DNA of 47,295 nucleotides from Deltaproteobacteria bacterium (GCA_020444165.1 JAHLLK010000043.1:1-47295); one strand, 5' to 3'. Shown: positions 25,534 through 35,778, counted from the stretch's first letter. Numbers and translations: made by a program. Notes: generated by a model from the sequence alone, not told the origin.

Positions 25534-25908
25534 TCAACTTGAGATTGGCGAACTGGATATGGGCCAGGCCGTGGCGTAGCGCAGGTTGGCCGCCTGGACA
25601 GATGCATGGCCGAGATGCCCCGTTTGTCCTGGATCAGCAAGCAGGCGGCCCAGAACCCCATGACGGGGGGGCAGTTTGGTGCGGTGCAGGAGGGCGCCGG
25701 CGGTGACCGGGTCTGAATAGTTGCAGCCCGCGCATATGAAGACCCTGGGACGTATCTTGAGCTGGTAAGACTCCCAGCGCCCGCACTGGCCGCATCGGTA
25801 GCCTTCTGGTCAACGCAAAAGGGCCAGATATTCTGTGCAAGCCTGCTCAGCGGCGGATTTTTGTTGGAAGCCGAGCAATGAAGATACCGTGTATTGCTTG
25901 GTTGCCAT
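25534..25908 (-). pseudogene. IS1595-family transposase remnant (zinc-ribbon N-terminus)
   Basis: Reading from ATG 25908 on the minus strand gives TEYLALLR, an in-frame TGA, then PEGYRCGQCGRWESYQLK and FICAGCNYSDPVTAGALLHRTKLPP. This is the four-cysteine zinc ribbon and following helix of IS1595-type transposases. Beyond it the expected FWAACLLIQDKRGISAMHLSR continues only in a neighbouring frame, then LRYATAW returns in the first. So there is one stop and at least one pair of compensating frameshifts. The DDE catalytic domain is absent. The fragment abuts hairpin array 2 directly. Confidence 0.72.
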
Positions 25909-25925
25909 GTTCCATGCGGATAGGC

Positions 25926-26024
25926 TCACCGCTCCCAGTCATCCAGAAAAGTCTTGGGTTGCTTGCAGCTGGCCACCGCCAGGTCCGCGAAACCACTCCG
26001 GCGCGTGTCGGCTCTATTGGCCAT
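25926..26024 (-). pseudogene. IS5-type transposase N-terminal fragment
   Basis: A 32-codon frame with GGAGGG before its ATG reads MANRADTRRSGFADLAVASC and then KTFLDDWER before a stop. The opening (MANR...RFADLAV) followed by a K-TFLD segment is the usual beginning of IS5-group transposases of about 300-450 residues. Nothing downstream continues it; the IS1595-like remnant begins within 20 bases. I take it as a relic cut by a later insertion or deletion. Confidence 0.45.
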
Positions 26025-26159
26025 TGACACCCTCCAAAAAAATTTCAAGGGTATCTTAACCAATAACAACAGGATATTAAAGAATAGTCGCACCCCTGCC
26101 GCCCAACGGCAAGCAGGGGTTTGGGTTTACTCTAAATTGTAGTGGAGTCCCCCTCCACG

Positions 26160-26191
26160 AAAAAAGGGGCTGCGCTTTGTCGCGTAGCCCC
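26160..26191 (-). terminator. Original terminator of tRNA-Phe, displaced to the left end of the island
   Basis: On the minus strand GGGGCTACGCG and GCGCAGCCCC form a stem followed by six T's, just downstream of the 45-bp tRNA fragment. A similar terminator follows the intact tRNA at the other end. I infer that this is the chromosomal original, separated from its gene by the integration. Confidence 0.7.
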
Positions 26192-26202
26192 TTCAATATT
26201 CC

Positions 26203-26247
26203 TGGTGCCGAGGGACGGAGTTGAACCGCCGACACGGGGATTTTCAG
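26203..26247. repeat. attL: 45-bp copy of the tRNA-Phe 3' end
   Basis: Identical over 45 bases to 45990-46034, the 3' portion of the tRNA-Phe gene. It includes the encoded CCA, acceptor 3' strand, T arm, variable loop and the anticodon-stem 3' side up to the anticodon loop. Sequence diverges abruptly beyond both ends. This is the left attachment site of the 26203-46034 element. Confidence 0.95.
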
Positions 26248-26366
26248 ACCCGCCCCTGTTTCTTGTTAAACCCCTTAAAACTTTATTTTTATTTATCTTA
26301 CGCTTCGCCTGCTTGTTGGCTTTTGGTGTGCCTTCTTGGGTGTTACCCGGTGTGCCGGGCACAAAA

Positions 26367-26379
26367 ACGGGCACACTCC
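26367..26379. repeat. 13-bp match to the other end of the island, possible integrase arm site
   Basis: ACGGGCACACTCC occurs here, 120 bases inside attL, and again at 45921-45933, 57 bases inside attR. Both neighbourhoods carry more GGGCAC-type motifs. Tyrosine integrases bind short repeated arm sites near each end, so this is a candidate. Confidence 0.4.
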
Positions 26380-26431
26380 TGCTGGGGCCGGGCCTCACAC
26401 GCGCGCGGGGCCGCTTTCGGCTCGGCACGGA

Positions 26432-26761
26432 TCACTCCTCGGCAAGCATGGCCTTGAGCACCCGGAGCATGCGCAGCCGAGTTGCCTTGTCCTGCTTTTC
26501 AACCAGAGCACGAATTTCTATAGCGGAAGTGTCCAGCGGTTGCCGCTCATCGCCAAGGCTCATGAGTTCGGCCAGGGTGACATGGAGGGCCTTGGCCAGG
26601 GCCGTGAGGGTGACCAGGGTGGGATTGCCGCGTCCTCGTTCTATCTCGCCCAAGTGCTTGAGGGAGATATCGGCACCTTCGGCTAGCTGCTCTTGGGTCA
26701 AGCCAAGGGAATCGCGCAGAGCGCGTATGTTGTGGCCCAGTCGGCCCGCCAATCCTGACAT
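26432..26761 (-). CDS. XRE-family helix-turn-helix regulator
   Basis: 109 residues. The HTH_3 (Cro/CI) domain spans about residues 10-68: NIRALRDSLGLTQEQLAEGADISLKHLGEIERG, then PTLVTLTALAKALHVTLAEL. A C-terminal helix may dimerise. It is the first gene inside attL and is divergent from the lipoprotein-like gene at 26911. A short inverted repeat, GGTTCC/GGAACT, just upstream of its start is a possible operator. Likely role: control of element or defence genes, inferred from position. Confidence 0.88.
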   Translation of the reverse strand: MSGLAGRLGHNIRALRDSLGLTQEQLAEGADISLKHLGEIERGRGNPTLVTLTALAKALHVTLAELMSLGDERQPLDTSAIEIRALVEKQDKATRLRMLRVLKAMLAEE

Positions 26762-26910
26762 GTTGGTTCCTTTTATGAGGAACTATAATTCCCATGTCCG
26801 TCTCCCAGAACCAGCTACAGTGCTTATTTTTTGCTTGCAAACAGGTACTTTACTACTCATTATAGCAACAAAAAGAGGAATCATAGGTATCCAGAAAGGT
26901 GGATGGTTAT

Positions 26911-27357
26911 ATGCGATATGCCATAGGCTTGGGGATAATCTTGCTGTTGACGGGGCTGGTCTTACATGCGGGGTGTGAGGACGTAAGCCATGATGACTTC
27001 AAGGTTTACGATGACGTGGCCTACGTTGAAAAGCACCTTGATGACTACGACTCCACCTACATCTTGTCTTGGCAGATCGCCCGGCACCTAGTGGCCGCCA
27101 TGAAGGTGGTCGAGGAGAACCCGGACCTACGCGCCCTCCACACCGTGGTCTTCACATACAACGGCGAGATGGAGGACAAGTACGGCAACAAGCGGATAGA
27201 CACCTGGACCCGCGTCTCAGTCCCCGTTGAGGAATGGTTCAAATATACCGAGGAAGTCCGGAAAGATACCTACGAAGTCCGCAAGCGCATGCTGGCCGAG
27301 TGGATTGTGGAGGGATTCCCATATTCAGACGCGTTGGTGAGGGCGCTGCCCAACTAG
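26911..27357 (+). CDS. Membrane-anchored or lipoprotein-like hypothetical protein
   Basis: I do not recognise this protein. I start it at ATG 26911 because AAAGGTGG lies at a suitable distance; the ATG at 26899 sits on that site. The product is 148 residues with one hydrophobic N-terminal segment (YAIGLGIILLLTGLVLHAGC). The cysteine after HAG makes a poor lipobox, so a simple membrane anchor or signal peptide is equally possible. The rest is acidic and soluble (VAYVEKHLDDYDSTYILSW, then DKYGNKRIDTWTRVSVPVEEWFKY). It is divergent from the XRE gene and followed by a terminator before the hsd operon. Confidence 0.6.
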   Translation: MRYAIGLGIILLLTGLVLHAGCEDVSHDDFKVYDDVAYVEKHLDDYDSTYILSWQIARHLVAAMKVVEENPDLRALHTVVFTYNGEMEDKYGNKRIDTWTRVSVPVEEWFKYTEEVRKDTYEVRKRMLAEWIVEGFPYSDALVRALPN

Positions 27358-27696
27358 GACAAAAGGCCCTCCTAATACCGGGATACCCTTCCAAGCATGC
27401 TAGTAAGACCGTTGCCTTTCATACAAATTTCATAGCTCCACCCGCTCCTGCCTCGCCAAATACCTAGTCAAACTAAGCGTTAAGCCGAAAAGCCCTGGCC
27501 CCTTTCATGATTGAAGGCGCTCAGGGCCTTTTTGCGCAGTCATACCGCCAAGGTAAACAAGCTGGACTAGAGGTCCGCAGCTTGTTAGTATCAGACGATT
27601 TGCCAGGTGGGGGACGGCTCATTTTTAGCCCCGACAACATTAAGAGCGCAATCTCACCGGGCAAACCTAGTTTGCTTGTGGGGATGGAGGATAGCC
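27358..27696. other. Gene-free region before the hsd operon
   Basis: It contains a terminator at 27492-27533 and a small hairpin GCAAAC/GTTTGC at 27661-27675, just before the ribosome site of hsdM. No other gene seen. Promoter elements for hsdM are not obvious. Confidence 0.5.
27492..27533 (+). terminator. Rho-independent terminator
   Basis: GCCCTG (27492-27497) pairs with CAGGGC (27522-27527), closing an inner CCTT/AAGG helix, and TTTTT follows. It would end transcripts of the small gene at 26911-27357. Confidence 0.7.
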
Positions 27697-29265
27697 TTGG
27701 CCAAGAACAACAACGGAGCCACACTAGGTTTTGAACGGGAGCTGTGGCAAGCCGCCGACGCACTCCGCTCAAACATGGATGCCGCAGAATACAAGCATGT
27801 AGTGCTGGGCTTGATCTTCCTCAAGTACATCTCCGACGCGTTCGAGGAATATCACGCACAGCTAGTGAGCGAGCGGGAGCAAGGGGCCGACCCTGAAGAC
27901 CCTGATGAGTATCGGGCGGAAAACATCTTCTGGGTCCCCAAGGAAGCCAGGTGGTCCAATCTAAAGGCCAAGGCCAAGCAACCCGACATCGGAATTACCA
28001 TAGACAAGGCCCTGGTGGCCATTGAAGGCGACAACCCCTCACTCAAGGGCGTGCTGCCCAAGGAATATGCACACCCAAGGCTGGATAAACAGCGCCTCGG
28101 CCAGCTAATAGACCTTATCGGCAACATCGGCTTGGGCGACAAGGAGAGCCGCTCCAAGGACATACTGGGCCGGGTTTATGAATATTTCCTCTCTCAGTTC
28201 GCCAGTGCTGAGGGGAAAAAGGGAGGCCAATTTTATACGCCTCGCTGCGTAGTCGGCGTGCTGGTGGAAATGCTGGCTCCATACAAGGGGCGGGTCTATG
28301 ACCCCTGTTGCGGCTCGGGCGGGATGTTCGTCCAGTCGGTGTCGTTCGTCAAGGCCCACGCCAACGGCAATGGCAACGGCGGCAAAGCCAAGGCCGACAT
28401 CAGCATCTTCGGCCAAGAGTCCAACCACACTACTTGGCGGCTGGCCAAGATGAACCTGGCTATCCGCGGTATAGAAGGCAACCTGGGCAAGGAACACGCG
28501 GACAGCTTCCACCGGGACCTGCACCCGGACCTCAAGGCTGATTATGTTCTGGCCAATCCCCCCTTCAACGACAGCGATTGGCGGGGCGATCTGCTGAAAA
28601 AGGACAAGCGCTGGAAGTACGGCACTCCGCCAGCCTCCAACGCCAACTATGCCTGGGTGCAGCACTTCATCCATCACTTGGCCCCCACCGGGCTGGCGGG
28701 CTTCGTGCTGGCCAATGGCTCCATGTCCACCAATCAGTCGGGCGAAGGCGAAATTCGCAAGAACATCATAGAGACCGATTTGGTGGACTGCATGGTGGCC
28801 ATGCCGGGCCAGTTATTCTACTCCACCCAAATTCCCGTATGCCTGTGGTTTATAGCCCGAAACAAGAATAACGGACGCTTCCGTGACCGGCGCGGAGAAG
28901 TGCTGTTTATCGACGCCCGCAACATGGGAAGCATGATTGACCGGGTACACCGGGAGCTGACCGAAAAAGACATACGCACCATAGCCGACACCTACCACGC
29001 CTGGCGCGGGGACGAGAAATGCCAGGCCGAATATGAAGACGTGCCGGGCTTCTGCAAATCAGCCACGCTGGAGGAAATCCGCCAGCACAACCACATCCTC
29101 ACCCCTGGCCGCTATGTGGGTGCGGCTGAGCTGGAAGACGACGGTGAGCCATTTGAAGAAAAAATGGCTCGTCTGACAGAAGAACTCCGTGACCAACAGG
29201 CCGAGGCCGCCAAGTTGGATAATCTCATCTGGGCCAACCTGGAGGACATCGGTTATGGCGGGTGA
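27697..29265 (+). CDS. hsdM: Type I restriction-modification system, modification (methyltransferase) subunit
   Basis: 522 residues from TTG 27697, which has GGAGGATAG before it. An upstream extension in this frame is not protein-like. The subunit methylates adenine within the target sequence and pairs with HsdS. Motifs: N-terminal [38 protein letters not shown], shown here as family hallmark; [11 protein letters not shown]-binding [10 protein letters not shown] at 202-211; catalytic NPPF at 287-290. The C-terminal Glu-rich coiled coil ([21 protein letters not shown]) contacts HsdS. Length and motifs are intact. Its stop overlaps the hsdS start by 11 bases. Confidence 0.96.
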   Translation: MAKNNNGATLGFERELWQAADALRSNMDAAEYKHVVLGLIFLKYISDAFEEYHAQLVSEREQGADPEDPDEYRAENIFWVPKEARWSNLKAKAKQPDIGITIDKALVAIEGDNPSLKGVLPKEYAHPRLDKQRLGQLIDLIGNIGLGDKESRSKDILGRVYEYFLSQFASAEGKKGGQFYTPRCVVGVLVEMLAPYKGRVYDPCCGSGGMFVQSVSFVKAHANGNGNGGKAKADISIFGQESNHTTWRLAKMNLAIRGIEGNLGKEHADSFHRDLHPDLKADYVLANPPFNDSDWRGDLLKKDKRWKYGTPPASNANYAWVQHFIHHLAPTGLAGFVLANGSMSTNQSGEGEIRKNIIETDLVDCMVAMPGQLFYSTQIPVCLWFIARNKNNGRFRDRRGEVLFIDARNMGSMIDRVHRELTEKDIRTIADTYHAWRGDEKCQAEYEDVPGFCKSATLEEIRQHNHILTPGRYVGAAELEDDGEPFEEKMARLTEELRDQQAEAAKLDNLIWANLEDIGYGG

Positions 29266-30478
29266 GTGGCGAGACTGTGAATGGGGAGATATTGCTGAAC
29301 TCGCTTATGGCAAGGCTCTACGTGGATATCAAGATGCTGAAGGAGATTATCGCGTCTATGGTACAAACGGGCCTATAGGATGGCATGAGGAGCCACTCTG
29401 TACTCACCCCGGCGTTATCGTTGGACGCAAGGGCGCGTACCGTGGGATTCATTACTGTACAGAGCCATTTTATGTCATTGATACGGCTTTCTACCTCGAA
29501 CCTAAAGAAGATATGGATCAACGTTGGGCTTATTATTGTTTGCTCACCTACGATATAAATAGCATGGACAGCGGTTCTGCTATTCCATCGACGAGTCGCG
29601 ATGCTTTCTATCACCTTCCTGTAAGCGTGCCCCCTCTGGATGAGCAACAAGCCATTGCCTGCATACTGGGCGCGCTGGACGACAAAATCGAGCTTAACCG
29701 GCGCATGAACCAAACCCTGGAGGGCATGGCCCAGGCTATCTTCAAGAGCTGGTTTGTGGATTTCGACCCGGTACGCGCCAAGGCCGAAGGACGGCAGCCT
29801 CCCGGTCTCAAGCCGGAAATAGCCGCACTTTTCCCGGACTCTTTTGATGATTCTGAGTTAGGGCAGGTGCCGAAGGGATGGAGAGTTGGAACGCTTGCTG
29901 ATATTGCAGTTCTTAATCCAGAAAGTTGGAATAAGAATACTAGGCCGCCAGTCATAAACTATGTTGACCTTTCAAATACAAAATGGGGCCGTATTGAAAA
30001 TATCGCTACTTATGAACAAAATGATGCCCCAAGCCGTGCTCAAAGAGTTCTTCGTCCCAAAGATACTATTGTTGGAACAGTCAGGCCAGGTAATGGCTCC
30101 TATTCATTGATTAATGAAGAGGGTCTTACCGGGAGCACTGGTTTTGCGGTATTACGGCCGCAAGAGCCAGAATACGAGGAGCTAATTTACCTTGCGGCTA
30201 CAGCTCCGCCCAACATTGAACGACTTTCGAACTTAGCAGATGGTGCGGCATATCCTGCGGTACGACCAAACATAGTTGCCGATACCTATGTTGTTCTACC
30301 AGGTTCAGAATTAGTTAATACTTTTTCTACTATCGTAGGATTATTGCTTAATAAAATCGCACAAAACGAAAAGGAATCACGTACTCTTTCTGGCTTACGC
30401 GATACGCTTCTACCCAAACTAGTATCCGGAGATTTGCCGGTGCCAGATGCTGAACGGATCGTGGGGAGATGCGTCTAA
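29255..30478 (+). CDS. hsdS: Type I restriction-modification system, specificity subunit
   Basis: 407 residues from ATG 29255, with GGAGGACAT upstream, inside the end of hsdM. It dictates the DNA target of the complex. Two target-recognition domains are separated by conserved helices: [29 protein letters not shown] between them, and a second helix ending [16 protein letters not shown] at the C-terminus. The second recognition domain (about 29890-30360) is clearly more AT-rich than hsdM and hsdR, as expected of a swapped domain. Structure is complete. Its stop overlaps the next ATG (TAATG). Confidence 0.93.
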   Translation: MAGEWRDCEWGDIAELAYGKALRGYQDAEGDYRVYGTNGPIGWHEEPLCTHPGVIVGRKGAYRGIHYCTEPFYVIDTAFYLEPKEDMDQRWAYYCLLTYDINSMDSGSAIPSTSRDAFYHLPVSVPPLDEQQAIACILGALDDKIELNRRMNQTLEGMAQAIFKSWFVDFDPVRAKAEGRQPPGLKPEIAALFPDSFDDSELGQVPKGWRVGTLADIAVLNPESWNKNTRPPVINYVDLSNTKWGRIENIATYEQNDAPSRAQRVLRPKDTIVGTVRPGNGSYSLINEEGLTGSTGFAVLRPQEPEYEELIYLAATAPPNIERLSNLADGAAYPAVRPNIVADTYVVLPGSELVNTFSTIVGLLLNKIAQNEKESRTLSGLRDTLLPKLVSGDLPVPDAERIVGRCV

Positions 30479-31173
30479 TGGCGGTGGCCACCGCACAACA
30501 AGACGTATTCGTTATGTACAATGCCAGGGCCGCCATTGCGGGCGGGCTGCTTCACATTGAGGAGCAGGTTAAGGCCCTGGAGTCCGCCGTACTGGGTAAT
30601 ACCGGCCTTGTCTTTGATCTTGCAAGAACCCTGGTCGAAAGCGCCTGCAAAACTATCATCACCGAGCGCGGCGGGGCCTTCAGCAAGGATGACGACCTGC
30701 CCAAGGTTTTCAAGACGGTTACCAATACGATTCCATTTCTGCCTGTGGAGATAGCCGGGGAAGCTGGCGCCAGAAAAAGTCTGCAACAGACCCTCAGCGG
30801 CCTGAACACCGCACTCCTGGGCATATGCGAGCTGCGTAATGCCTACGGGTTCGCCTCTCATGGCAGTGACGGACCTCGCCCACTGATGGAGGGAATCCAG
30901 GCCTTGCTTGCCGCTCAGGCCGCCGACGCCATTATCGGCTTTCTCTACAGGGTTCACCGACAGGACCTTGCCCGGCCTGAGCGGGTGACGCTTGAGTATG
31001 CAGATAATCAGGAGTTTAACGACTGGCTTGACGATAACAACGATCCCGTGCGCATTCTCTCGCTGCCACCATATAGGCCAAGTGAGGTGCTGTTCAACGT
31101 GGATGGAGAAGCCTACCGCGACTTGCTGACCGACTACAAGGCAGATGAACACGCGGATGGGCAGCCAGGTTAG
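30478..31173 (+). CDS. Abortive-infection (Abi_C-type) protein within the hsd operon
   Basis: 231 residues. I take ATG 30478, which overlaps the hsdS stop and has GGGGAG 9 bases upstream. The C-terminal half matches the Abi_C domain: LSGLNTALLGICELRNAYGFASHGSDGPRP, followed by a helix with AQAADAIIGFLYRVH. The LRN...HG pattern is that seen in many abortive-infection genes and resembles the active-site geometry of HEPN-type RNases, though this is not proven here. The N-terminal half is helical. It lies between hsdS and hsdR with coupled translation, so it is probably made with the restriction enzyme as a back-up defence. Confidence 0.75.
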   Translation: MAVATAQQDVFVMYNARAAIAGGLLHIEEQVKALESAVLGNTGLVFDLARTLVESACKTIITERGGAFSKDDDLPKVFKTVTNTIPFLPVEIAGEAGARKSLQQTLSGLNTALLGICELRNAYGFASHGSDGPRPLMEGIQALLAAQAADAIIGFLYRVHRQDLARPERVTLEYADNQEFNDWLDDNNDPVRILSLPPYRPSEVLFNVDGEAYRDLLTDYKADEHADGQPG

Positions 31174-31194
31174 TTGAGTTTGAAAGGGGGGCTG

Positions 31195-31644
31195 ATGGCT
31201 GAAATAAATCTCACCCAAGGGGAAGCCGACACTCTAATCTCCATGGAGAAACACCGAGTCAACACTGAACGACATGATTTCCCCATGAATGGGCAAAAGG
31301 TAACTTTGCCGCTGCACTCTGTGGATAAGCGCGAACAGTTTTTGTTGGACATATACCGTGGCCGAATCGACCTGTTGCGAGGAAACTACCAGAATCGCGC
31401 CAGACAGGTGGTAGTTCTGGTGCGGCTGGACTTTGGCGGACCGCCGCACCGCAACCCGGATGATGAAGAAATACCATGTCCGCATTTGCACCTGTACCGC
31501 GAGGGGTACGGTCATAAGTGGGCAATGCCCATACCAGCGGAACATTTTACCAATCCCGGTGATAAGTGGATCACGCTGGAAGAATTTATGAGTTACTGCA
31601 ACATCACTCAGCCGCCAATTATTGAACGAGGATTGTTCACATGA
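31195..31644 (+). CDS. DUF6978-like protein, cargo of the hsd operon
   Basis: 149 residues from ATG 31195 (AAAGGGGGG upstream). The pattern [21 protein letters not shown], then [20 protein letters not shown], and a C-terminal [12 protein letters not shown] block is that of DUF6978, by memory of the family. CPHLHLY with two histidines and a nearby Cys might bind a metal. No membrane segment. The last bases overlap the DUF1828/DUF1829 gene as ATGA. These two gene types tend to occur as a pair, which suggests a two-component unit, possibly toxin-antitoxin. Biochemical role unknown. Confidence 0.65.
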   Translation: MAEINLTQGEADTLISMEKHRVNTERHDFPMNGQKVTLPLHSVDKREQFLLDIYRGRIDLLRGNYQNRARQVVVLVRLDFGGPPHRNPDDEEIPCPHLHLYREGYGHKWAMPIPAEHFTNPGDKWITLEEFMSYCNITQPPIIERGLFT

Positions 31645-32405
31645 TCCAGGACATTCAAAAATTACTGGATGATTATCTGGCTTGGCTGAAGGATAAAACT
31701 CAGTTTCGTCAAATCGACCAATGGGTCGAGATCACCACGCCATACTTAGATCGTCATAATGATTACATCCAGATTTATGCTCGGAAATCCAACGGCGGAT
31801 ACATCCTCACTGACGACGGTTACACCATAGGGGAGTTGGAGCAGAGCGGCTGCAAGCTCAATAGCCCAAAGCGACAAGATTTGCTAAGGATGTCTTTGAA
31901 CGGCTTCGGGGTTCAGCTTGTGGACCAACGCTTGGAGGTCCACGCTTCAAGCGACAATTTTGCTTTGCGTAAGCATAATCTTGTTCAAGCAATTCTCGCT
32001 GTAAACGATTTGTTCTATCTAGCAGTTCCCGTAGTGGCCAGCCTATTTTACGAAGATGTGGTGTCATGGCTGGACCTTAACGACATCCGCTATACACCGA
32101 AGGTGAAATTTACTGGCAAAACCGGCTATGACCATCTGTTCGATTTTGTAATCCCCAAGTCTCGCCAGCAACCGGAGCGCATCCTACAAACAATAAACCG
32201 CCCGAACCGGGATACGGCCCAGGCGGTGGCTTTTTCTTGGATCGACACCAAAGAGGTGCGCCCGCCTGATTCCAAAGCTTACGCTATCATTAATGATTCC
32301 GAGCAGGTGATTTCACCTGCCGTGACAGATGCCTTGAGAAATTATAATGTGCAGCCGATCGCATGGACACAGCGCGATTCGGTCTTATTGGAATTGGCCG
32401 CATGA
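31641..32405 (+). CDS. DUF1828/DUF1829 protein, cargo of the hsd operon
   Basis: 254 residues. The N-terminal part (about 25-115) fits DUF1828: [21 protein letters not shown], then [19 protein letters not shown], and a [16 protein letters not shown] block. The C-terminal part (about 160-250) fits DUF1829: [25 protein letters not shown], then [18 protein letters not shown] and [16 protein letters not shown]. The second half resembles a nuclease-like alpha/beta layout, but I cannot point to a proven catalytic site. It overlaps its neighbours on both sides by 4 bases (ATGA), so five genes from hsdM to hsdR form one tight transcript. Confidence 0.75.
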   Translation: MIQDIQKLLDDYLAWLKDKTQFRQIDQWVEITTPYLDRHNDYIQIYARKSNGGYILTDDGYTIGELEQSGCKLNSPKRQDLLRMSLNGFGVQLVDQRLEVHASSDNFALRKHNLVQAILAVNDLFYLAVPVVASLFYEDVVSWLDLNDIRYTPKVKFTGKTGYDHLFDFVIPKSRQQPERILQTINRPNRDTAQAVAFSWIDTKEVRPPDSKAYAIINDSEQVISPAVTDALRNYNVQPIAWTQRDSVLLELAA

Positions 32406-35400
32406 CAATGGAATCTTTTTCTGAATCGGTCATAGAGCAAGCCGCCCTCGCCTGGCTGGAGAGCCTAGGCTACACGATCATACATGGGGCGGATATCGCA
32501 CCTGGCGAACCCGGAGCCGAGCGGGACACCTACAACCAAGTAGTGCTGGAACGTCGCCTGCGCCAGGCCCTTCAGCGGCTAAATCCTCAAGAATCAGCCG
32601 ATCTCCTAGAAGAGGCTGTCCGCAAGTTGACCCTGCCGGACTCTCCTTCGCTGGTGGGGAACAACCACATCATCCACAAATATTTTGTTGAGGGTGTGCC
32701 TGTTGAGTACCAGCAGGACGACGGCTCCGAAGGAGCACGCCTGATTAATGTATTCGACTACGAAACACCCGATAACAACGATTTCCTGGTGGTTAACCAG
32801 TTCACCGTAGTTGAGGATCAGCGCGAGCGACGCCCGGACTTGGTTCTATTTGTCAACGGCTTGCCACTAGCGGTGATGGAACTGAAGAACGCCGCCGCTG
32901 AAAATGCCACCATTTGGTCAGCTTTTAATCAGCTCCAGACCTACAAGCAGCAAATCCCTTCTTTGTTCACCTACAACGAAGCCATGGTGGTTTCCGACGG
33001 CGTGCAGGCGAGAATCGGCACTCTCACTGCCAACCGTGAGTGGTTCATGCCCTGGCGGACCATAGAAGGCGAGGAACTGGCTGATACGCGACTGCCCCAG
33101 CTTCAGGTTCTATTGGAAGGTGTGTTTGAGAAACAGAGATTTTTGGACCTGATTCGTCACTTCATTGTGTTTGAAGATGAGGGCGGAGGGGTTCTCAGCA
33201 AGAAGATGGCAGGATACCATCAATACCATGCCGTCAACTTGGCCCTGAATTCAACGGCCAGAGCAGCCGCTCAGGGCGGCAACAAACGTGTCGGCGTGGT
33301 GTGGCACACACAGGGAGCAGGAAAAAGCCTTACCATGGCGTTCTACGCTGGTCGTGTGGTGCTACACCCCGCCATGGAGAACCCTACCTTGGTGGTCATT
33401 ACCGACCGAAACGACCTTGACGACCAACTTTTCGGCACCTTCTCGCGCTGCCACGAGCTCTTGCGCCAGCCGCCCATACAGGCCCAGAGCCGCGCCAACT
33501 TGAGGGACTTGTTGCACACCGGCTCGGGAGGGGTGGTTTTCACCACGGTCCACAAGTTCTTCCCGACCGAAGGGGAGGACCAACATCCGCTGCTATCGGA
33601 CCGCCGTAATATCGTGGTGATTGCCGATGAAGCGCACCGAAGCCAGTATGACTTTATTGACGGATTTGCCAGGCATATGCGCGAAGCTCTGCCTAATGCT
33701 TCTTTTATCGGTTTCACCGGCACGCCCCTCGAGTTGGCGGACAAAAACACCAGGGCTGTTTTTGGCGATTATGTCAGCGTCTATGACATTGAGCGGGCGG
33801 TGAAGGACGGTGCCACTGTCCCGATTTACTATGAAAGCCGTTTGGCCAAACTTGAACTCGACGACAGCGAAAGACCGAAGCTAGACCAGGAATTTGAAGA
33901 AGCCACCGAAGGTGAAGAAGTTGAGCGCAAGGAGCGCCTGAAAACCAAGTGGGCTCAGCTAGAGGCCCTTGTCGGCTCTGATAAACGCCTGAACCTGATC
34001 GCCCAGGATTTGGTAGATCACTTCGAACAGCGGCTTGAAGCCATGGATGGCAAGGCCATGATTGTATGCATGAGCCGCCGAATCTGTGTTGACCTTTACG
34101 AGGCCATTAAGGCAATACGGCCTGATTGGCATAACGATGATGACGATAAGGGTAGCATCAAAGTTGTCATGACCGGTTCGGCCTCTGATCCTGAGTCGTG
34201 GCAGCAACACATACGCAGTAAATCCCGCCGGGAAGAACTAGCCAACAGATTCAAGGACCCTAAGGACCATTTCCGAGTTGTAATTGTCCGTGACATGTGG
34301 CTCACGGGCTTCGATGCGCCCTGTCTCCACACCATGTATATGGATAAACCCATGCGAGGACATGGCCTGATGCAGGCTATTGCCCGCGTGAATCGAGTAT
34401 TCAAGGACAAGCCCGGCGGGTTGGTGGTTGACTACCTTGGCCTGGCTCACGAGCTGAAATTAGCCCTTGCGACCTACACAGAGAGCGGAGGTAAAGGGCG
34501 AACCGCTGTAGATCAAGAAGAAGCCGTGGCTGTAATGTTGGAAAAATATGAGATTTGCTGCGACATCTTCCATGGATTTGATTGGTCTGATTGGCTTGCC
34601 AAAGACCCAAGGCAGCGGCTGGCACTACTGCCCTCTGCGCAAGAGCATGTGCTCCAGCTTGATGATGGGAAAAACCGCCTCGTCAAAGCTGTGACAGAAT
34701 TGTCCAGGGCATTTGCCTTGTCTGTGCCCCATGAAAAAGCTCTTGATATTAGGGATGATGTGGCATTTTTCCAGGCTGTAAAATCTGTCTTAAGCAAAGG
34801 TGCTGACACTACTGGTAAGAGCCCAGAAGAAATCAACCATGCCATCCGTCAAATAGTTTCTAGAGCCGTATCCTCCGATGAGGTTATAGATATTTTTGCG
34901 GCTGCTGGGCTAAAGAAGCCTGACGTATCCATACTATCGGAGGAATTCCTTGCCGAAGTCAAGGGGATGCCTCAACGGAACCTGGCCGTTGAGATGCTTA
35001 GAAAATTGCTAGAAAGTGAGATTAGAACTCGTCGCAAAAAGAATATTGTTCAGGCTCGCTCGTTTTCTGAGATGCTCGAGAATTCTATTCGTCGTTATCA
35101 TAATAGGGCTATAGAAACCGCACAGGTTATTGAGGAATTAATCGAACTAGCTAAAGATTTAAAAGAGGCCGACCGACGCGGTGAAAATCTTGGCCTTACG
35201 GAAGAAGAAGTTGCTTTTTATGATGCTCTTGAAGTTAACGATAGCGCAGTAAAAGTACTTGGCGATGAGACCCTAATAATTATTGCGCAAGAGCTGCTCA
35301 AAGCGGTCAGGAATAATGTTACCATTGACTGGACAGTACGCGAAAATGTCAGAGCGCAAATGAGAGTTATGATCAAGAGAATTCTGCGGCGTTACGGCTA

Positions 35401-35482
35401 CCCACCAGACAAACAAGAAAAGGCAACGCAGACTGTACTGGAACAAGCAGAAGTTATTTGTAGGGATTGGGTTGCGGCTTAA
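32402..35482 (+). CDS. hsdR: Type I restriction-modification system, restriction (motor/endonuclease) subunit
   Basis: 1026 residues from ATG 32402, overlapping the previous stop. It moves DNA and cuts it far from the unmethylated target. The N-terminal nuclease shows the PD-ExK pattern as [20 protein letters not shown]. The SF2 motor has Walker A HTQGAGKS (Lys about 308), DEAH at about 409-412, [10 protein letters not shown] (motif III region), and the motif V/VI area [20 protein letters not shown] with QAIARVNR. The C-terminal helical region binds the M and S subunits. All motifs are intact, so with hsdM and hsdS the enzyme looks functional. Confidence 0.96.
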   Translation: MTMESFSESVIEQAALAWLESLGYTIIHGADIAPGEPGAERDTYNQVVLERRLRQALQRLNPQESADLLEEAVRKLTLPDSPSLVGNNHIIHKYFVEGVPVEYQQDDGSEGARLINVFDYETPDNNDFLVVNQFTVVEDQRERRPDLVLFVNGLPLAVMELKNAAAENATIWSAFNQLQTYKQQIPSLFTYNEAMVVSDGVQARIGTLTANREWFMPWRTIEGEELADTRLPQLQVLLEGVFEKQRFLDLIRHFIVFEDEGGGVLSKKMAGYHQYHAVNLALNSTARAAAQGGNKRVGVVWHTQGAGKSLTMAFYAGRVVLHPAMENPTLVVITDRNDLDDQLFGTFSRCHELLRQPPIQAQSRANLRDLLHTGSGGVVFTTVHKFFPTEGEDQHPLLSDRRNIVVIADEAHRSQYDFIDGFARHMREALPNASFIGFTGTPLELADKNTRAVFGDYVSVYDIERAVKDGATVPIYYESRLAKLELDDSERPKLDQEFEEATEGEEVERKERLKTKWAQLEALVGSDKRLNLIAQDLVDHFEQRLEAMDGKAMIVCMSRRICVDLYEAIKAIRPDWHNDDDDKGSIKVVMTGSASDPESWQQHIRSKSRREELANRFKDPKDHFRVVIVRDMWLTGFDAPCLHTMYMDKPMRGHGLMQAIARVNRVFKDKPGGLVVDYLGLAHELKLALATYTESGGKGRTAVDQEEAVAVMLEKYEICCDIFHGFDWSDWLAKDPRQRLALLPSAQEHVLQLDDGKNRLVKAVTELSRAFALSVPHEKALDIRDDVAFFQAVKSVLSKGADTTGKSPEEINHAIRQIVSRAVSSDEVIDIFAAAGLKKPDVSILSEEFLAEVKGMPQRNLAVEMLRKLLESEIRTRRKKNIVQARSFSEMLENSIRRYHNRAIETAQVIEELIELAKDLKEADRRGENLGLTEEEVAFYDALEVNDSAVKVLGDETLIIIAQELLKAVRNNVTIDWTVRENVRAQMRVMIKRILRRYGYPPDKQEKATQTVLEQAEVICRDWVAA

Positions 35483-35514
35483 ATACCGCCTTGCGATCAC
35501 TATTGGAGGAATCA

Positions 35515-35778
35515 ATGGCATATGTAACGGTTCATAATAGCATTAGTACAGACCAGATTATGGATTCTTATCCTGCTGACGGATGGAATTTATGTTTTCA
35601 ATACTGTACCTACAACTACGATGACGGATCAAAAGAAGATGGCTACAGGTTTATTTGGAAGCGGCCGAATGGTCATTTACAAGCAGCCAGAGGGCAGGCC
35701 CGCATACCTTCAATAAAAATTATGGAAGCCCTTATGGCAGCGGCGCAGGCTAATGGTTGGGGTGGTCATGAGGAATAA
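35515..35778 (+). CDS. Small hypothetical protein after hsdR
   Basis: 87 residues from ATG 35515, chosen for its GGAGGAATC site; the longer frame begins inside hsdR. It is not recognised. It is aromatic-rich (DGWNLCFQYCTYNYDDGSKEDGYRFIWKRPNGHLQAARGQARIP), with a helical end (IKIMEALMAAAQANGW). It looks like a compact strand-plus-helix domain without membrane segment. It could be an accessory or anti-restriction factor, but nothing in the sequence decides this. Confidence 0.6.
   Translation: MAYVTVHNSISTDQIMDSYPADGWNLCFQYCTYNYDDGSKEDGYRFIWKRPNGHLQAARGQARIPSIKIMEALMAAAQANGWGGHEE

Noticed and set aside
26203..26247. A second tRNA-Phe gene
   Set aside because: Only the 3' 45 bases are present; the acceptor 5' strand, D arm and anticodon 5' side are missing.
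26132..26428. 98-codon minus-strand frame across attL
   Set aside because: It is largely the translation of the tRNA-Phe fragment and terminator.
27607..29265. Diversity-generating or retron element in the island
   Set aside because: No reverse transcriptase motif (YxDD) is present in any frame I examined in the window.
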